NCBI RefSeq assembly: GCF_001190785.1
Contig: NZ_LGSS01000001.1
Coordinates: 62,001 to 126,000 of the forward strand
Direction: 5' to 3'
Origin: Gottschalkia purinilytica
GTDB taxonomy: Bacteria > Bacillota > Clostridia > Tissierellales > Gottschalkiaceae
Length of the DNA: 64,000 bases
The notes under the pieces were generated by a model. It made no database searches. It was given only the letters and a program-made list of their open reading frames with translations, and was not told the DNA's origin. Every line of letters begins with the position of its first letter. The first letter of the stretch is position 1. A program made the position numbers and the translations under genes. Below, in pieces: positions 54,202-63,964 of this stretch.

Positions 54202-54835
54202 TAGCCTTCATCCTCCTTTCTATACGTCCAACTATTTTTGATAGTGTAAATGTCAATACAAAGTATAGTATAGCACCTACTGCTAAAGGTCCTATAGCAT
54301 TATAAGTATTTCCTCTAATCGTATCTACATTGTACATAAGCTCTGTCGCCCCTATAACTGATACTATAGATGATTCTTTTATTATAGTTACAAATTCATT
54401 TCCCAATACAGGTATTATATTTTTTACTGCTTGAGGAATAATTATATATCTCATGGACATAGTATGACTCATTCCAAGTGATCTAGCTGCTTCCATTTGT
54501 CCACTCTCAATAGCTTCAATACCAGATCTTATTATCTCAGCTACATAAGCAGCACTATTTAGTGATAATGCTATTGCCCCTGCTGTAATTTCTGTAAAAT
54601 CAAAAGGTAAAGCAAAATATATTATATATAATTGTACTAAAAGAGGCGTACCTCTTACAAATTCTATATAAGCACTAGAAACTAATTTAAGTGGTTTGTT
54701 TTTAGATATTTTCATTAAGGCTAATATAGTTCCTAATATAGTTCCAAGAAATACTGCTAATATAGATAATAATATTGTATTTTTCACACCTACTATAAAG
54801 AATTTATAATAATTACTTAAAAACGAAAAGTCCAA
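54185..54835 (-). CDS. Polar amino acid ABC transporter permease (GlnP/HisM type)
   Basis: A 216-residue permease with about five membrane segments. PAAT signatures: [19 protein letters not shown] and the EAA loop [23 protein letters not shown] start at 54835 behind GGGGG. It overlaps the ATPase gene, so subunits are co-translated. Confidence 0.94.
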   Translation of the reverse strand: MDFSFLSNYYKFFIVGVKNTILLSILAVFLGTILGTILALMKISKNKPLKLVSSAYIEFVRGTPLLVQLYIIYFALPFDFTEITAGAIALSLNSAAYVAEIIRSGIEAIESGQMEAARSLGMSHTMSMRYIIIPQAVKNIIPVLGNEFVTIIKESSIVSVIGATELMYNVDTIRGNTYNAIGPLAVGAILYFVLTFTLSKIVGRIERRMKASDRSI

Positions 54836-54870
54836 TATTCTAACCCCCTAACACTTCTTTTTTACACAAT

Positions 54871-54897
54871 ATAAGATAGTGGTATCCACTATCTTAT
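54871..54897 (-). other. Perfect hairpin between binding-protein and permease genes
   Basis: Twelve-base perfect stem ATAAGATAGTGG/CCACTATCTTAT with a three-base loop and no T-run. Such hairpins after a binding-protein gene usually protect its mRNA from 3' decay and raise its level over the permease. Confidence 0.65.
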
Positions 54898-54908
54898 TAC
54901 CGAAAAAT

Positions 54909-55727
54909 CTATTTTGACATTTTATTTGCTTCTTCAAAATATTTATCTATAAGACCTTCTTTTTGAAGTCTTTTAATTGTTTTATTTATAGATTCTACTA
55001 GTTCCTTATTATTCTTTCTAAGAGCTACTGAGTATCCGCCTTCTTTATCTTTAAATTCTATTCCTGGTAAAACTAAGTCTTTATTATTCTCTACATATGA
55101 TTTAGCAACAATGTCTTCAATCAATACTGCATCTACTTTATTAGATCTTAATTGTAATATCAAATCAGGCACTTTTACTAGTGGCTTAAGTTTTGCCCCA
55201 CTTATTTCTTTTTGCGCTATCTTTTGTTGCACAGCACCTTTTTGTACACCTATAGTTTTTCCTTTTAAATCTTCTAATGTCTTTATACTATCTTTATTTT
55301 TACCATTTATTACTATATAGTGTTTACCAAAGAAATATTTATCTGAAAAATCAACTTTTTTTGCTCTTTCTTTATCTGGTGTCATACCTGCTAAAACCAT
55401 ATCTATTTTATTATTTTGTAAAGCCATTATAAGCGGATCAAAAGACATTTCTTTTATTTCTAGCTCTACGTTTAAATCTTTAGCTATTTCTTTAGCTATT
55501 TCAATATCAAATCCAACTATAGTATCTTTACCATTAACTTCTTTATGAAACTCAAATGGCGGATAATCTGCACTTGTTCCTAAAACTATTTTTCCTGATT
55601 CTTTTATTTTTTCTATTTCCGTTTTTCCTTCTTTAGTTCCTGTTTGATTTGAACATCCAGCAAATCCTATAGTCATTATTCCAATAATAAATAAAGCTAT
55701 AATTTTATTAGCTTTTTTTCCAAACAT
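54909..55727 (-). CDS. Amino acid ABC transporter substrate-binding lipoprotein
   Basis: A 272-residue SBP family 3 lipoprotein. Lipobox IGFAGC (Cys about 25), then LGTSADYPPFEFH, IVGFDIEIAKEIAKDL and MVLAGMTPDKERAKKVDFS, which form the ligand pocket of polar amino acid binding proteins. Exact amino acid cannot be read. First gene of its operon. Confidence 0.93.
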   Translation of the reverse strand: MFGKKANKIIALFIIGIMTIGFAGCSNQTGTKEGKTEIEKIKESGKIVLGTSADYPPFEFHKEVNGKDTIVGFDIEIAKEIAKDLNVELEIKEMSFDPLIMALQNNKIDMVLAGMTPDKERAKKVDFSDKYFFGKHYIVINGKNKDSIKTLEDLKGKTIGVQKGAVQQKIAQKEISGAKLKPLVKVPDLILQLRSNKVDAVLIEDIVAKSYVENNKDLVLPGIEFKDKEGGYSVALRKNNKELVESINKTIKRLQKEGLIDKYFEEANKMSK

Positions 55728-55996
55728 TTCATTGAACCTCCTCTATTATACTCCTTTAATAATAATACATGTTTTAGAATAACTTTTCAAGTTTAATTTG
55801 TTTTTAATTCTTTACTTTTTATTAATATCTTTATGTAGGCAGGTTCTGTCCAATGTTATTATATTTGATGTGCATAAATATTATTAACTTGTATATTTAT
55901 TAATTTAGTTTCACTCTGACTATACTTTACAATAATTTATTGCTATCAATGCTAATAATAAGTCTCTTAAATAGCATCATTGTAATTAAGTGTCTT
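55728..55996. other. Gap upstream of the amino acid transporter operon
   Basis: A/T-rich spacer of 269 bases that should carry the transporter promoter. No riboswitch motif or hairpin is evident to me. Confidence 0.4.
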
Positions 55997-56209
55997 TTAT
56001 TCAAATATATCATCTAAAAGCTTCTTAATATGTTCTTCTCTTTTTTTTGTTTCTTCTTTATCAATAGTTATTATCTCGTCTTCTATTATTATCACACTAC
56101 CTTCTTTAGCCTCAGAAGGTAGCTTTTTTATATTAATGTTTATCATTTTATCATTTTCCAATTCCACTATGGCTAAGTCCCCTTCAAACCTATCAATTAT
56201 TCCCTTCAT
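55997..56209 (-). CDS. DUF3006 domain-containing protein
   Basis: A 70-residue protein: GIIDRFEGDLAIVELEND then KLPSEAKEGSVIII and a helical K/E-rich tail. The beta-rich first 50 residues fit DUF3006. These short proteins often follow ComEC-like metallo-hydrolase genes, as here (19 bases after). Function unknown. ATG follows AAGGAGA. Confidence 0.85.
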   Translation of the reverse strand: MKGIIDRFEGDLAIVELENDKMININIKKLPSEAKEGSVIIIEDEIITIDKEETKKREEHIKKLLDDIFE

Positions 56210-56228
56210 ATAGTGATCTCCTTTTTTA

Positions 56229-57284
56229 CTATTTTACACATTGTTTATCTGGTCGATATCCACTTTTCTCTGCTTCTTCTTTGGTGTTAAAAATTACTCT
56301 GTTTTTTTCGTTTGGTAATCTACTACATTCTTCAGAGTGGTATACATTCGTGTTTTTATTGCCTATATATATGCTTTTTTCTACAGTTGTATTCTGTACT
56401 GTATTACTTTCTATATTTTTAGGTAATATTAGTTTTTCACCATCTGATATTATTCTTATAGTACCTAATTCGTCAGTTCTAAGTATATTCACATTGTTAT
56501 TTTTAAGGGTATCAATAGCTTCTTTGTGAGGATGTCCATAATCATTATTTTTACCTAGTGATATTACACCGTATTTAGGATTTACTGCTTTTAAAAATTT
56601 ATCAGAAGTTGAAGTTCTACTTCCATGATGACCTACTTTCAATACATCTGATGATAAATTATATCCTAAGTTTAACATCTCCTCCTCTGACTCTTTTTCA
56701 GCGTCTCCCGTAAAAAGAAATGATATGTTCTTATACTCTAATTTATTAACTATTGAATATTCATTAGTATCAGAGTAGTTATCAGAATTTGGAGCTATTA
56801 TTTTAAATTTTAAATCATTATCATTTATTATATCTATTCCACCTTTTGCTACAGTGGCTTTTAACCCTTTATCTTTAATTGATTTTACAACTCTTTCAAA
56901 AATCTTAGTATTTGCAGATTTCTTAGGCATATATATTTTTCCTATTTCAAAAGTATTTATAACTTCTGGCAAACCTCCAATATGATCCTCATGAGGATGA
57001 GTTGCTATTAAATAGTCTATCTTTTTTATTCCTTGTTCCTTTATATAATTTACAACTAAATCTTTATCATCTCTATTTCCTCCATCAATTAGGGACGTTT
57101 GTCCATTAGGAAATTGTATTAATATGCTATCTGCTTGTCCTACATCTATAAAATGAACTGCTAACTGATCTTTTCCAACTTCATTTGAAGAATCTTGTAC
57201 ATTACATCCTGATAATGTAATTGATAATAGTAAGATAACTGTTATAAATAATAGTATTAATCTTGATTTAAAAATTTTGTTCAT
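56229..57284 (-). CDS. ComEC-like metallo-beta-lactamase fold lipoprotein
   Basis: A 351-residue exported hydrolase. Lipobox LSGC (Cys about 27), then the ComEC/Rec2-type nuclease domain with FIDVGQADSILIQFP, LIATHPHEDHIGGL (HxxxDH zinc motif), FTGDAEKESEEE and VGHHGSRTSTS. The C-terminal 35 residues (NTNVYHSEECSRLPNEKN and KEEAEKSGYRPDKQCVK) form a small two-Cys, Ada-like module. Likely an extracellular nuclease or phosphodiesterase; DNA uptake role unproven as no comEA/comEC core is nearby. Confidence 0.87.
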   Translation of the reverse strand: MNKIFKSRLILLFITVILLLSITLSGCNVQDSSNEVGKDQLAVHFIDVGQADSILIQFPNGQTSLIDGGNRDDKDLVVNYIKEQGIKKIDYLIATHPHEDHIGGLPEVINTFEIGKIYMPKKSANTKIFERVVKSIKDKGLKATVAKGGIDIINDNDLKFKIIAPNSDNYSDTNEYSIVNKLEYKNISFLFTGDAEKESEEEMLNLGYNLSSDVLKVGHHGSRTSTSDKFLKAVNPKYGVISLGKNNDYGHPHKEAIDTLKNNNVNILRTDELGTIRIISDGEKLILPKNIESNTVQNTTVEKSIYIGNKNTNVYHSEECSRLPNEKNRVIFNTKEEAEKSGYRPDKQCVK

Positions 57285-57296
57285 ATTTTATCCTCT

Positions 57297-57809
57297 CTAT
57301 CTTAACTTTTTTCTTATTGTGTTTTTATAATAGCTTATAGCCATTGTAAAAATATAATCATAAACTATAATTAGAATTTGTAATAGTATGACAATACCCC
57401 ATAATGGTATATCAATGTTTATATTTCCTATAATCATTAAGAAAAACTTATAGTTTATATATAGAGATAAGTTTAAAACTAAAATTTTTATAATCCATTC
57501 TAGTACCACCTTATCTATTCTCTCTATAAAATATTTTATTATGGGATAATGTCCAAACAATAAAATATATAAAATTGATATACCTTTATTAGGCATTATA
57601 ATAAAAGAGATTATACTTGTAGCAATATATGCCATAATTGAAGTTGAAACACCAGCCTCTATCACTACTATTGATAATAAAAATGAACTTATCACTAATA
57701 AGGTAATTTTATTGGTTGGAATAATTATAGTTAGGTAAAGCATTACAGTTGATAGAAGAACTATCATTCCACCAAATGTAATTTTTTTAGTAGAGGTTAT
57801 ATTATTCAT
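57297..57809 (-). CDS. Uncharacterised membrane protein (five or more TM)
   Basis: A 170-residue hydrophobic protein with about five membrane segments and short loops. Fragments like VIEAGVSTSIMAYIATSIISF and PNKGISILYILLFGHYPIIK resemble Firmicute membrane proteins of unknown role. Twelve bases before the ComEC-like gene, after the J-domain gene, so probably one transcript. I do not assign a function. Confidence 0.7.
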   Translation of the reverse strand: MNNITSTKKITFGGMIVLLSTVMLYLTIIIPTNKITLLVISSFLLSIVVIEAGVSTSIMAYIATSIISFIIMPNKGISILYILLFGHYPIIKYFIERIDKVVLEWIIKILVLNLSLYINYKFFLMIIGNINIDIPLWGIVILLQILIIVYDYIFTMAISYYKNTIRKKLR

Positions 57810-57827
57810 ATAAATTTATCCTCCTAA

Positions 57828-58454
57828 TTAAATACAACTTATTAAGTCTCCACCACAACATTCACATAAACAGTCTGAACATATTAAGCAACTACAGATA
57901 TCACAAAATGAAGCTCCACCTCTGTATCCCCTACTATTTCCATATTCTCTATAAGTGTTATTTCTAAAAGACAGATTATTAAGTACAGATCTATACTCCA
58001 TATTACCTGGTTCTAAATTTACAGCTAATTGTATATATTGACGTGCTTGATCATACCAGCCTTGTTTTAAATATAGTAATCCTTTTAAAAAGTTCCATTC
58101 TGCTCCTCTGACGGTGATACCCTCAAGCATTTGATTTGCTTGACTAAGATTACCTTGCTCTATATATGATCTAATTTGTGCATAAACATTTGTTCCGCTA
58201 TTATTGTCATTATAATTAGTATTATTATAGTTAGTTCCGTTGTTACTATTGTATTGACTACTACTTCCTCTATTTTTCATAAGATAGTCATACGCTTCAT
58301 TTATTTCTTTTAATTTTTCCTCTGCTAAGTCAGATAATGGATTATTTGCATATTGGTCTGGATGATATTTTCTTACTAATTTTTTATAAGCTGCTCTTAT
58401 TTCTTCTTCACTAGCCCCTTCTCTAATGTTTAATACTTCGTAAGGATTTCTCAA
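57828..58454 (-). CDS. J-domain protein with TPR-like middle and Cys-rich tail
   Basis: A 208-residue DnaJ-like protein. The J domain (1-65) has the HPD tripeptide at 31-33 in KYHPDQY. Then comes an N/Y/S/G-rich linker (about 66-90), a helical TPR-like part (about 91-160: [37 protein letters not shown]) and a tail with nine Cys in the last 25 residues ([16 protein letters not shown]). TTG start at 58454 overlaps the DUF5685 gene by 32 bases. It may bring Hsp70 (DnaK) to a metal-linked client, perhaps the DUF5685 protein. Confidence 0.85.
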   Translation of the reverse strand: MRNPYEVLNIREGASEEEIRAAYKKLVRKYHPDQYANNPLSDLAEEKLKEINEAYDYLMKNRGSSSQYNSNNGTNYNNTNYNDNNSGTNVYAQIRSYIEQGNLSQANQMLEGITVRGAEWNFLKGLLYLKQGWYDQARQYIQLAVNLEPGNMEYRSVLNNLSFRNNTYREYGNSRGYRGGASFCDICSCLICSDCLCECCGGDLISCI

Positions 58455-59334
58455 TTTGTTCTTCCTCCTTCTGGTTAATTATGTTATCCATTTTATATCT
58501 AGTTCCCATATATATTATATTTTCTAATATACTTCTATTATACTTTACATCTAAAAGCTCAAAACTTCTTGACATATTTTCAAGCGTAAATGTTAAAGAA
58601 AATTCTATAGGCTCTTTTATTCTATTCAAAAAATCATTTATACTTTCATTTTCTTTATATTTATATTGCAATATTATTGGATTATAGTTTTTCTTTTTTA
58701 TATCTTCTTCTATATCATTAAAAGCATCTAATATATATATCCATCTTCCTAAATTATATCCTAACCATTTAAGTGTTCTAATTATTTTTTCATCTGTTAT
58801 AAAATCTGGTGTTGATATACTTTCCATAAGCTTTCCAAACATATCTGCAGCTTCATCTACTTTATTACATTTATTGTTTTCTAGTTTTGAAAGTTCTTTT
58901 AAGTATTTCTTAATATCATTATATTGGCTAGGATACTTTCTAGATGATTTTTTTACAGAGTTAATGAATGGAACTGTACCTAATAAAGATGTTATGGACT
59001 TTTCATCATTCCAATCATCTATTAGCTTAAAATATATCAACATAGTACTAATATTTGATGTATATTTTAAGGCGTTATTCATTTGTACTATAGGTTTTTT
59101 CTTAAAAGGATTAGCTATACATCCTTCAAATGTAATTTGTGATCTATCTTCTTGAATTGAAGATAAAAGTAATCCCATAAATGTTAAGTCATAATTTAGT
59201 CCCATTCGAACCATTTGATTTGCTTCTTTTCCCATAGCTTTACATAGTCCACAATAGTATGCTCTAAACATGTTGTATTCTTTCATCTTTAATTCACTTT
59301 TATAAGGAATTACATATCCAAACAATAACTTCAC
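58423..59334 (-). CDS. DUF5685 family protein
   Basis: A 303-residue, mainly helical protein beginning [19 protein letters not shown] and [11 protein letters not shown] (CxxC), the DUF5685 start. The rest is helical with DDWNDEKS and a C-terminal [16 protein letters not shown]. No known activity. GTG start at 59334 has only a weak site (AAGAGA). The overlap with the J-domain gene suggests a chaperone-client or complex relation (inference). Confidence 0.75.
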   Translation of the reverse strand: MKLLFGYVIPYKSELKMKEYNMFRAYYCGLCKAMGKEANQMVRMGLNYDLTFMGLLLSSIQEDRSQITFEGCIANPFKKKPIVQMNNALKYTSNISTMLIYFKLIDDWNDEKSITSLLGTVPFINSVKKSSRKYPSQYNDIKKYLKELSKLENNKCNKVDEAADMFGKLMESISTPDFITDEKIIRTLKWLGYNLGRWIYILDAFNDIEEDIKKKNYNPIILQYKYKENESINDFLNRIKEPIEFSLTFTLENMSRSFELLDVKYNRSILENIIYMGTRYKMDNIINQKEEEQIEKSLRSIKH

Positions 59335-59410
59335 TCTCTTCTTTATAGTATTTATTACTTTATTTTAAAACAAAATTCTTAATATATCAATTAACTAAAT
59401 GTTTATGTAT

Positions 59411-59450
59411 AAAAGTTAAAACCTATATGAACAATCATACAGGTTTTTTA
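59411..59450 (-). terminator. Terminator after the DUF4397 gene
   Basis: Stem AAAACCTGTATGA/(T)CATATAGGTTTT with T-rich ends, a few bases past the stop at 59468. Confidence 0.7.
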
Positions 59451-59467
59451 TTAATAATATAGATTCT

Positions 59468-60136
59468 TTACAGATATGAACCTCCATCTAGAGAAATTAC
59501 TACCTCTAGTGGTGTATCTTGATGTCTTCCTCTTAATCCGACAGCATATATTGTATATCTTCTATTACGTCTTAATCTAATATTTGGTATAGAAAGTATT
59601 CTTCTATTGGTACTAGCTATATACACTTCTAAATCATAGTTTCCTGGATCTAAAGTTAAGTATTCAGTAAATTCTTTAAATCCTACATTTCTAAATAAAA
59701 CTCTTCCTTCATTTGTTTTTATATCTACTCTAGGAGTATTTGGTGATAAATGACAAAATCTTAAGTGAAGCATTCTAGGTTGTGCTCTAATTTCAGTTTC
59801 AGGTATCGTTAGCAAAGATATATCTTCTTCTCTACCAGCAATAGCTAATGTATATATACCTCTAGGTGTAGTATTAATTTCTGCATCTATGAGAGGATTT
59901 CTTCTTAGTCCAGCTTGAAAAACTTTTATACTGTATCTTCCTGGATATGCCGACACATATTGAGTAAATTCTTTATAATCCAGATTTTCAGCTATTACAA
60001 CATTGTTCGCTAATATATCAACCTTTCGAGCATTTGGACTAGCATGGAATACTCGAAAATATGATAAATCTTGTTGATTTTCTAGTTCAAATACATCATC
60101 TTCGTAGTCATATAACGAATCAAATTCCCAATTCAT
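59468..60136 (-). CDS. DUF4397 domain-containing protein, two repeats
   Basis: A 222-residue protein with no visible signal peptide. Two tandem DUF4397 beta-sandwich repeats: YFRVFHASPNARKVDILANN (about 26-110) and LHLRFCHLSPNTPRVDIKTN (about 119-205), each followed by a YKEFTxY / FKEFTEYL segment. DUF4397 proteins are often surface or spore-associated. Function unknown. ATG follows AAGAAGGGA. Confidence 0.85.
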   Translation of the reverse strand: MNWEFDSLYDYEDDVFELENQQDLSYFRVFHASPNARKVDILANNVVIAENLDYKEFTQYVSAYPGRYSIKVFQAGLRRNPLIDAEINTTPRGIYTLAIAGREEDISLLTIPETEIRAQPRMLHLRFCHLSPNTPRVDIKTNEGRVLFRNVGFKEFTEYLTLDPGNYDLEVYIASTNRRILSIPNIRLRRNRRYTIYAVGLRGRHQDTPLEVVISLDGGSYL

Positions 60137-60204
60137 TTTGTCAGTCCCTTCTTTTTTAAATTTTATTTCATTATATGCCTATCTTATTAATATAGTTAAC
60201 TATT

Positions 60205-60657
60205 TCATCTAAATTGTTCCATTCCCTTATTAGCTAAACTATCTGCTAATTCATTCAGTTCTACTCCTGCATGGCCTTTAACTTTTAAGAAAGTTATATT
60301 ATCTATTTTATTGATTAAATCTAATAATTCTATCCATAAATCTTGATTTTCTACAGGTTTCTTTTTTGAATTTTTCCATCCATTTTTTTGCCAGTTCTCG
60401 TACCATTTTTGGTTTATACAATTACATAAGTAAGCAGAATCTGTATAGACTTCAACTGGTATATCTGTTTTCTTAAGTATCTTTAATGCCTCTATACATG
60501 CCTTTATTTCCATTCTATTATTCGTAGTGTTTATTTCTCCTCCATATATTTCCTTTTTGTTATCTTTATAAGTAAGTACTGCACCGTATCCCCCTATGTT
60601 CTTACTATTTTGATTTCCTGAGCATGCTCCATCAGTATAAATTATTATTTTATTCAT
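60205..60657 (-). CDS. rnhA: Ribonuclease HI
   Basis: Cleaves RNA in RNA-DNA hybrids; 150 residues. Catalytic residues: D9 in IIYTDGACSG, Glu in NNRMEIKACIEAL, Asp in VYTDSAYLCNC, and the C-terminal VKGHAGVELNELADSLA with His and Asp. The basic handle KWYENWQKNGWKNSKKK is present. Divergent from the plus-strand gene at 60891. Confidence 0.95.
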   Translation of the reverse strand: MNKIIIYTDGACSGNQNSKNIGGYGAVLTYKDNKKEIYGGEINTTNNRMEIKACIEALKILKKTDIPVEVYTDSAYLCNCINQKWYENWQKNGWKNSKKKPVENQDLWIELLDLINKIDNITFLKVKGHAGVELNELADSLANKGMEQFR

Positions 60658-60890
60658 ACGTATATTCTTAGAACCTCCTTCTAATATTTTCTTAGAATAA
60701 ACAATACCTTTCTTTTTCTTTTATAATATTTTTAATGTTTATGTTATATAATAAATATATTAAGTTTAAAATATGATATAATTATATCTTAGATGTTATT
60801 TTAAGTCATATAAAAATGTTTACATCTAATAAAAATTATTATACAAATTTACTGTTGTTATTTTTCACTAGCCTTTGGAGGTGTTTAATT

Positions 60891-61385
60891 TTGAAACTAA
60901 AAAACAAAATAAATGTAAAAAAATCATTAATAGTTTTTCCTATAGTATTTGTTTTACTTATTTCTTCTGTAGTAGGAGTTCTTAGCTTTACTTCTTTGCT
61001 TAATCCAGAAAATGGTGCTAGTACTTCTGACAAGCCTGTTGATATTAAGGAGCTTATTAATGACAAGACAGCACTAGAAATTTTTAATATAATTCAAAAT
61101 TTTAACAATTATGTAGACAAGGAAATTACATTAAATGCTCAATTTTTAAAGTTTGATAACAATGAATACTCTATAGGAGTTGAATCTAAACTTAAAAATG
61201 ATGAAGAAATGATCTTTGATATAGTAGCAGATTTCAGCGAAATTGGAATTCCTAAAGATATTTCAGACTCAGACTGGGTTGAAGTAAAAGGCGTAATAAA
61301 ATCAGTTAAGCGACAACATGAAGATCATGAACATGATGCTCCAAAATTAGTTGTACAATCTATAAAGAAAGTCGATAAAAAATAA
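60891..61385 (+). CDS. Membrane-anchored protein with OB-like domain, unknown function
   Basis: A 164-residue protein: basic N-terminus, membrane segment (about 14-36), then a beta-rich region with VDKEITLNAQFLKFDN and DWVEVKGVIKSVKRQ, resembling an OB-fold of the TIGR03943/nucleic-acid-binding kind; a His-rich EDHEHDAP lies near the end. ATG at 60816 is in frame, but GGAGG (60877-60881) is 9 bases before TTG 60891. Family not assigned. Confidence 0.72.
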   Translation: MKLKNKINVKKSLIVFPIVFVLLISSVVGVLSFTSLLNPENGASTSDKPVDIKELINDKTALEIFNIIQNFNNYVDKEITLNAQFLKFDNNEYSIGVESKLKNDEEMIFDIVADFSEIGIPKDISDSDWVEVKGVIKSVKRQHEDHEHDAPKLVVQSIKKVDKK

Positions 61386-61417
61386 AAAGGGTTTTACATT
61401 TTGTAAGACCCTTTTTT
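61384..61417. terminator. Bidirectional terminator between convergent genes
   Basis: Stem AAAAGGGTTTTAC/GTAAGACCCTTTT; T-run on plus and A-run (T on minus) on the other side. It ends both the plus-strand gene and the methyltransferase gene. Confidence 0.88.
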
Positions 61418-61429
61418 CATTTTTTTCAT

Positions 61430-62602
61430 TTATATGTCCATATCTTTTAGTTTATCTTCTAAAGCTTTCTCTAAATATATATCTTTTATTCCCCAAGCTT
61501 CTTTAAAACTTTTATATTCATCTATGCATGATTTATCTATCTTACCTGATTTTATTGATCTTATTAAGATATTTTTAGGAGTATGTTCCACATCTATAAA
61601 TTCTAACAACTGAGTAGAATATCCTAATATCTCTAATAAATTCGCTCTTAAACTATCAGTTATAAGACTAGATAATTTTTCTTTTATTATCCCATGTTTT
61701 AGCATAGGTTTCATTGTTGAACTATTTATCTTTTTAAATAACTCATGCTGGCAACATGGAACAGATAATATAATATCGGTGTTCCAATTTACTGCCTTAG
61801 CTAATGCTGCATCAGTTGCCGTATCACATGCATGTAAAGTTACTATCATATTTACCTTTTCTATATCATCAAAATCTTTAATATCCCCATGTATGAATCT
61901 AAGTTTATTATAATTTAAATCTTTTGCAACGTTATTACAAAATTCTATAACGTCTGATTTTAAGTCTAAACCAATTATATTTACATTTAGCTTTAGTATT
62001 TTTACGAAATAATAGTATAAGGCAAAAGTCAAATAAGACTTACCACATCCAAAATCTATTATATTAAAAGTTTCCTTACCCTTTATATGAGGAACTATAT
62101 CAGAAACTATTTCTAAAAACCTATTTATTTGTTTAAATTTATCATATTTTTTATTATAAACCTTTCCACTTTCATTCATTATCCCAAGCCTTATTAAGAA
62201 ATCACAAGGCGTACCTTCATTTATAATGTATTCTTTTTTTCTGTTATGACTTAAGCTTATTTGCTCTTTTGTTGGTTTCTTTTTTAATATATTTACTTTT
62301 CCCTTCTTGCTTATTAAAACTTGATAATCTGCATCTATAGCAAAAAACATTCCTTGTTTAAAATAATTCTTTAACAGCTCGTCTAATTCTTCTATACTGT
62401 CACTTTTACCTAAATTTTTATGCATAACTTTACTATTATATTCATATGTAAATTGAATCTTTTTTTCACCCTTTATTAATACAGGCTTTAAATTAACCTT
62501 AATAAAATTATTATTATCTTTCTTTCTTTGATTACTTAAAACTCCATATATCATTTTTTCATTTTCTATTACGTCATTTAAAAGTTCATTCAAGTCTTTC
62601 AT
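61430..62602 (-). CDS. Class I SAM-dependent methyltransferase (Methyltransf_32-like)
   Basis: A 390-residue protein. N-terminal domain (about 1-130) of unknown type, then a Rossmann methyltransferase with motif I IIDFGCGKSYLTFAL (about 180-194), VNIIGLDLKSDVIEF, FIHGDIKDF, and MIVTLHACDTATD. A conserved SVPCCQHELF Cys-Cys-x-His may bind metal. Substrate unknown, probably RNA. Four bases after the cca gene. Confidence 0.87.
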   Translation of the reverse strand: MKDLNELLNDVIENEKMIYGVLSNQRKKDNNNFIKVNLKPVLIKGEKKIQFTYEYNSKVMHKNLGKSDSIEELDELLKNYFKQGMFFAIDADYQVLISKKGKVNILKKKPTKEQISLSHNRKKEYIINEGTPCDFLIRLGIMNESGKVYNKKYDKFKQINRFLEIVSDIVPHIKGKETFNIIDFGCGKSYLTFALYYYFVKILKLNVNIIGLDLKSDVIEFCNNVAKDLNYNKLRFIHGDIKDFDDIEKVNMIVTLHACDTATDAALAKAVNWNTDIILSVPCCQHELFKKINSSTMKPMLKHGIIKEKLSSLITDSLRANLLEILGYSTQLLEFIDVEHTPKNILIRSIKSGKIDKSCIDEYKSFKEAWGIKDIYLEKALEDKLKDMDI

Positions 62603-62605
62603 ATT

Positions 62606-63964
62606 TTATTCCTCTTTTCCAATTAAACTATCTATATCTATTTCTTTTACCAATTTAAATAACTTATCTTTATTATTGAGACTAGGATCTTCTAAAACTT
62701 TATCTAATAAATATTTAAGTATTTCGCCTATTACTTTCCCTTGAGAAAATCCTAATTCCATAATATCATGACCATTGATTTTTAAATCCTTAAAGCTTAG
62801 AGGTTCTTTTTTATTTAATATCTCCTCGTATCTATTTTTAAACTCACATATTTCATTAAAATCTCTGCCTTCTTTAGTACCTTTTCTATCAGCAATTTGC
62901 AACTTTAATAAATCTTCTATATTATTTAATCCTACTTTGTTTATAAATTTTTTTACACTCTTATCTTTTTCAAAATTATATAAAGACATATGATATTCCA
63001 CAAGTATTTTTACTGAAAGTATTGTATCATTATCAAATTTAAGACTTCTAAGTATTTTTTCAGAAAGCTCTTCTCCTATCTTAGCATGACCATAAAAGTG
63101 TCCTATTCCTTTTTCGTCAGTTGTAAAACATTTTGGTTTTCCTATATCATGTAATAAAGCAGCCAATCTTAAATTTAGTTTTGGTTCTGTATTATCTAAT
63201 ACACACATAGTATGCTCAAATATATCTTTATCATGATTTGGATTTTTCTGTTCAAACCCAATACATTCTTCAATATCTGGTATAGTATATTTTAATAAAT
63301 CTAATTCTGACAACATTCTAATTCCCGTAGAAGGTTTATCTGATAACAAAATCTTTACAAGCTCTTCTCTTATTCTTTCTTTACTTATATTCTTAAGTAA
63401 TTCCCTTTTATTATGCATTGCATCAAAAGTTTCATTATCTATATTAAAATTTAACTTAGTAGCAAATCTAACTCCTCTAAGTATTCTAAGTGCATCTTCT
63501 TGAAATCTTTCATATGGATCTCCAACACATTTTATTAAGCTCTTTTCTAGATCTTCTATTCCGCAAAATAAGTCTATAAGTCCATCTTCATCATTATACG
63601 CTAGTGCATTAATAGTAAAATCCCTACGTTTTAAGTCATCTTTTAAATCTCTTGTAAATTCAACTTCACTAGGTTTTCTATTATTTATATACTCTTTTTC
63701 TGTTCTAAAAGTAGTTACTTCAAAAATTTTGTTATTTACAATAACACTTATAGTTCCGTGTTTTATACCTGTAGGAATAACTTTAAAATTTTTGAATATA
63801 TTAAGCATTTCATTAGGAGTTGCATTCGTACATATATCCCAGTCTTGAGGAATTTTCTTTAACAAATAATCCCTAACACAACCTCCTACTATATATCCTT
63901 TATATCCTTTGCCTTTTAATGTATCTAATATTATTTTAACTTCTTCTGGATAAACAATTTTCAT
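62606..63964 (-). CDS. cca: CCA tRNA nucleotidyltransferase
   Basis: Adds or repairs the 3' CCA of tRNAs; 452 residues. GGCVRDYLL at 26-34, catalytic DWD at about 40-42 (QDWDICTNATP), RRDFTINALAYN, and the RNA-binding ERFQEDALRILRGVRFA. A C-terminal HD domain with ALLHDIGKP follows. ATG follows AGGAGG. The last complete gene of the window. Confidence 0.95.
   Translation of the reverse strand: MKIVYPEEVKIILDTLKGKGYKGYIVGGCVRDYLLKKIPQDWDICTNATPNEMLNIFKNFKVIPTGIKHGTISVIVNNKIFEVTTFRTEKEYINNRKPSEVEFTRDLKDDLKRRDFTINALAYNDEDGLIDLFCGIEDLEKSLIKCVGDPYERFQEDALRILRGVRFATKLNFNIDNETFDAMHNKRELLKNISKERIREELVKILLSDKPSTGIRMLSELDLLKYTIPDIEECIGFEQKNPNHDKDIFEHTMCVLDNTEPKLNLRLAALLHDIGKPKCFTTDEKGIGHFYGHAKIGEELSEKILRSLKFDNDTILSVKILVEYHMSLYNFEKDKSVKKFINKVGLNNIEDLLKLQIADRKGTKEGRDFNEICEFKNRYEEILNKKEPLSFKDLKINGHDIMELGFSQGKVIGEILKYLLDKVLEDPSLNNKDKLFKLVKEIDIDSLIGKEE

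Noticed and set aside
60816-60890. N-terminal extension of the plus-strand gene from the ATG at 60816.
   Set aside because: The extension has no ribosome site, while GGAGG lies at the right distance from the TTG at 60891.
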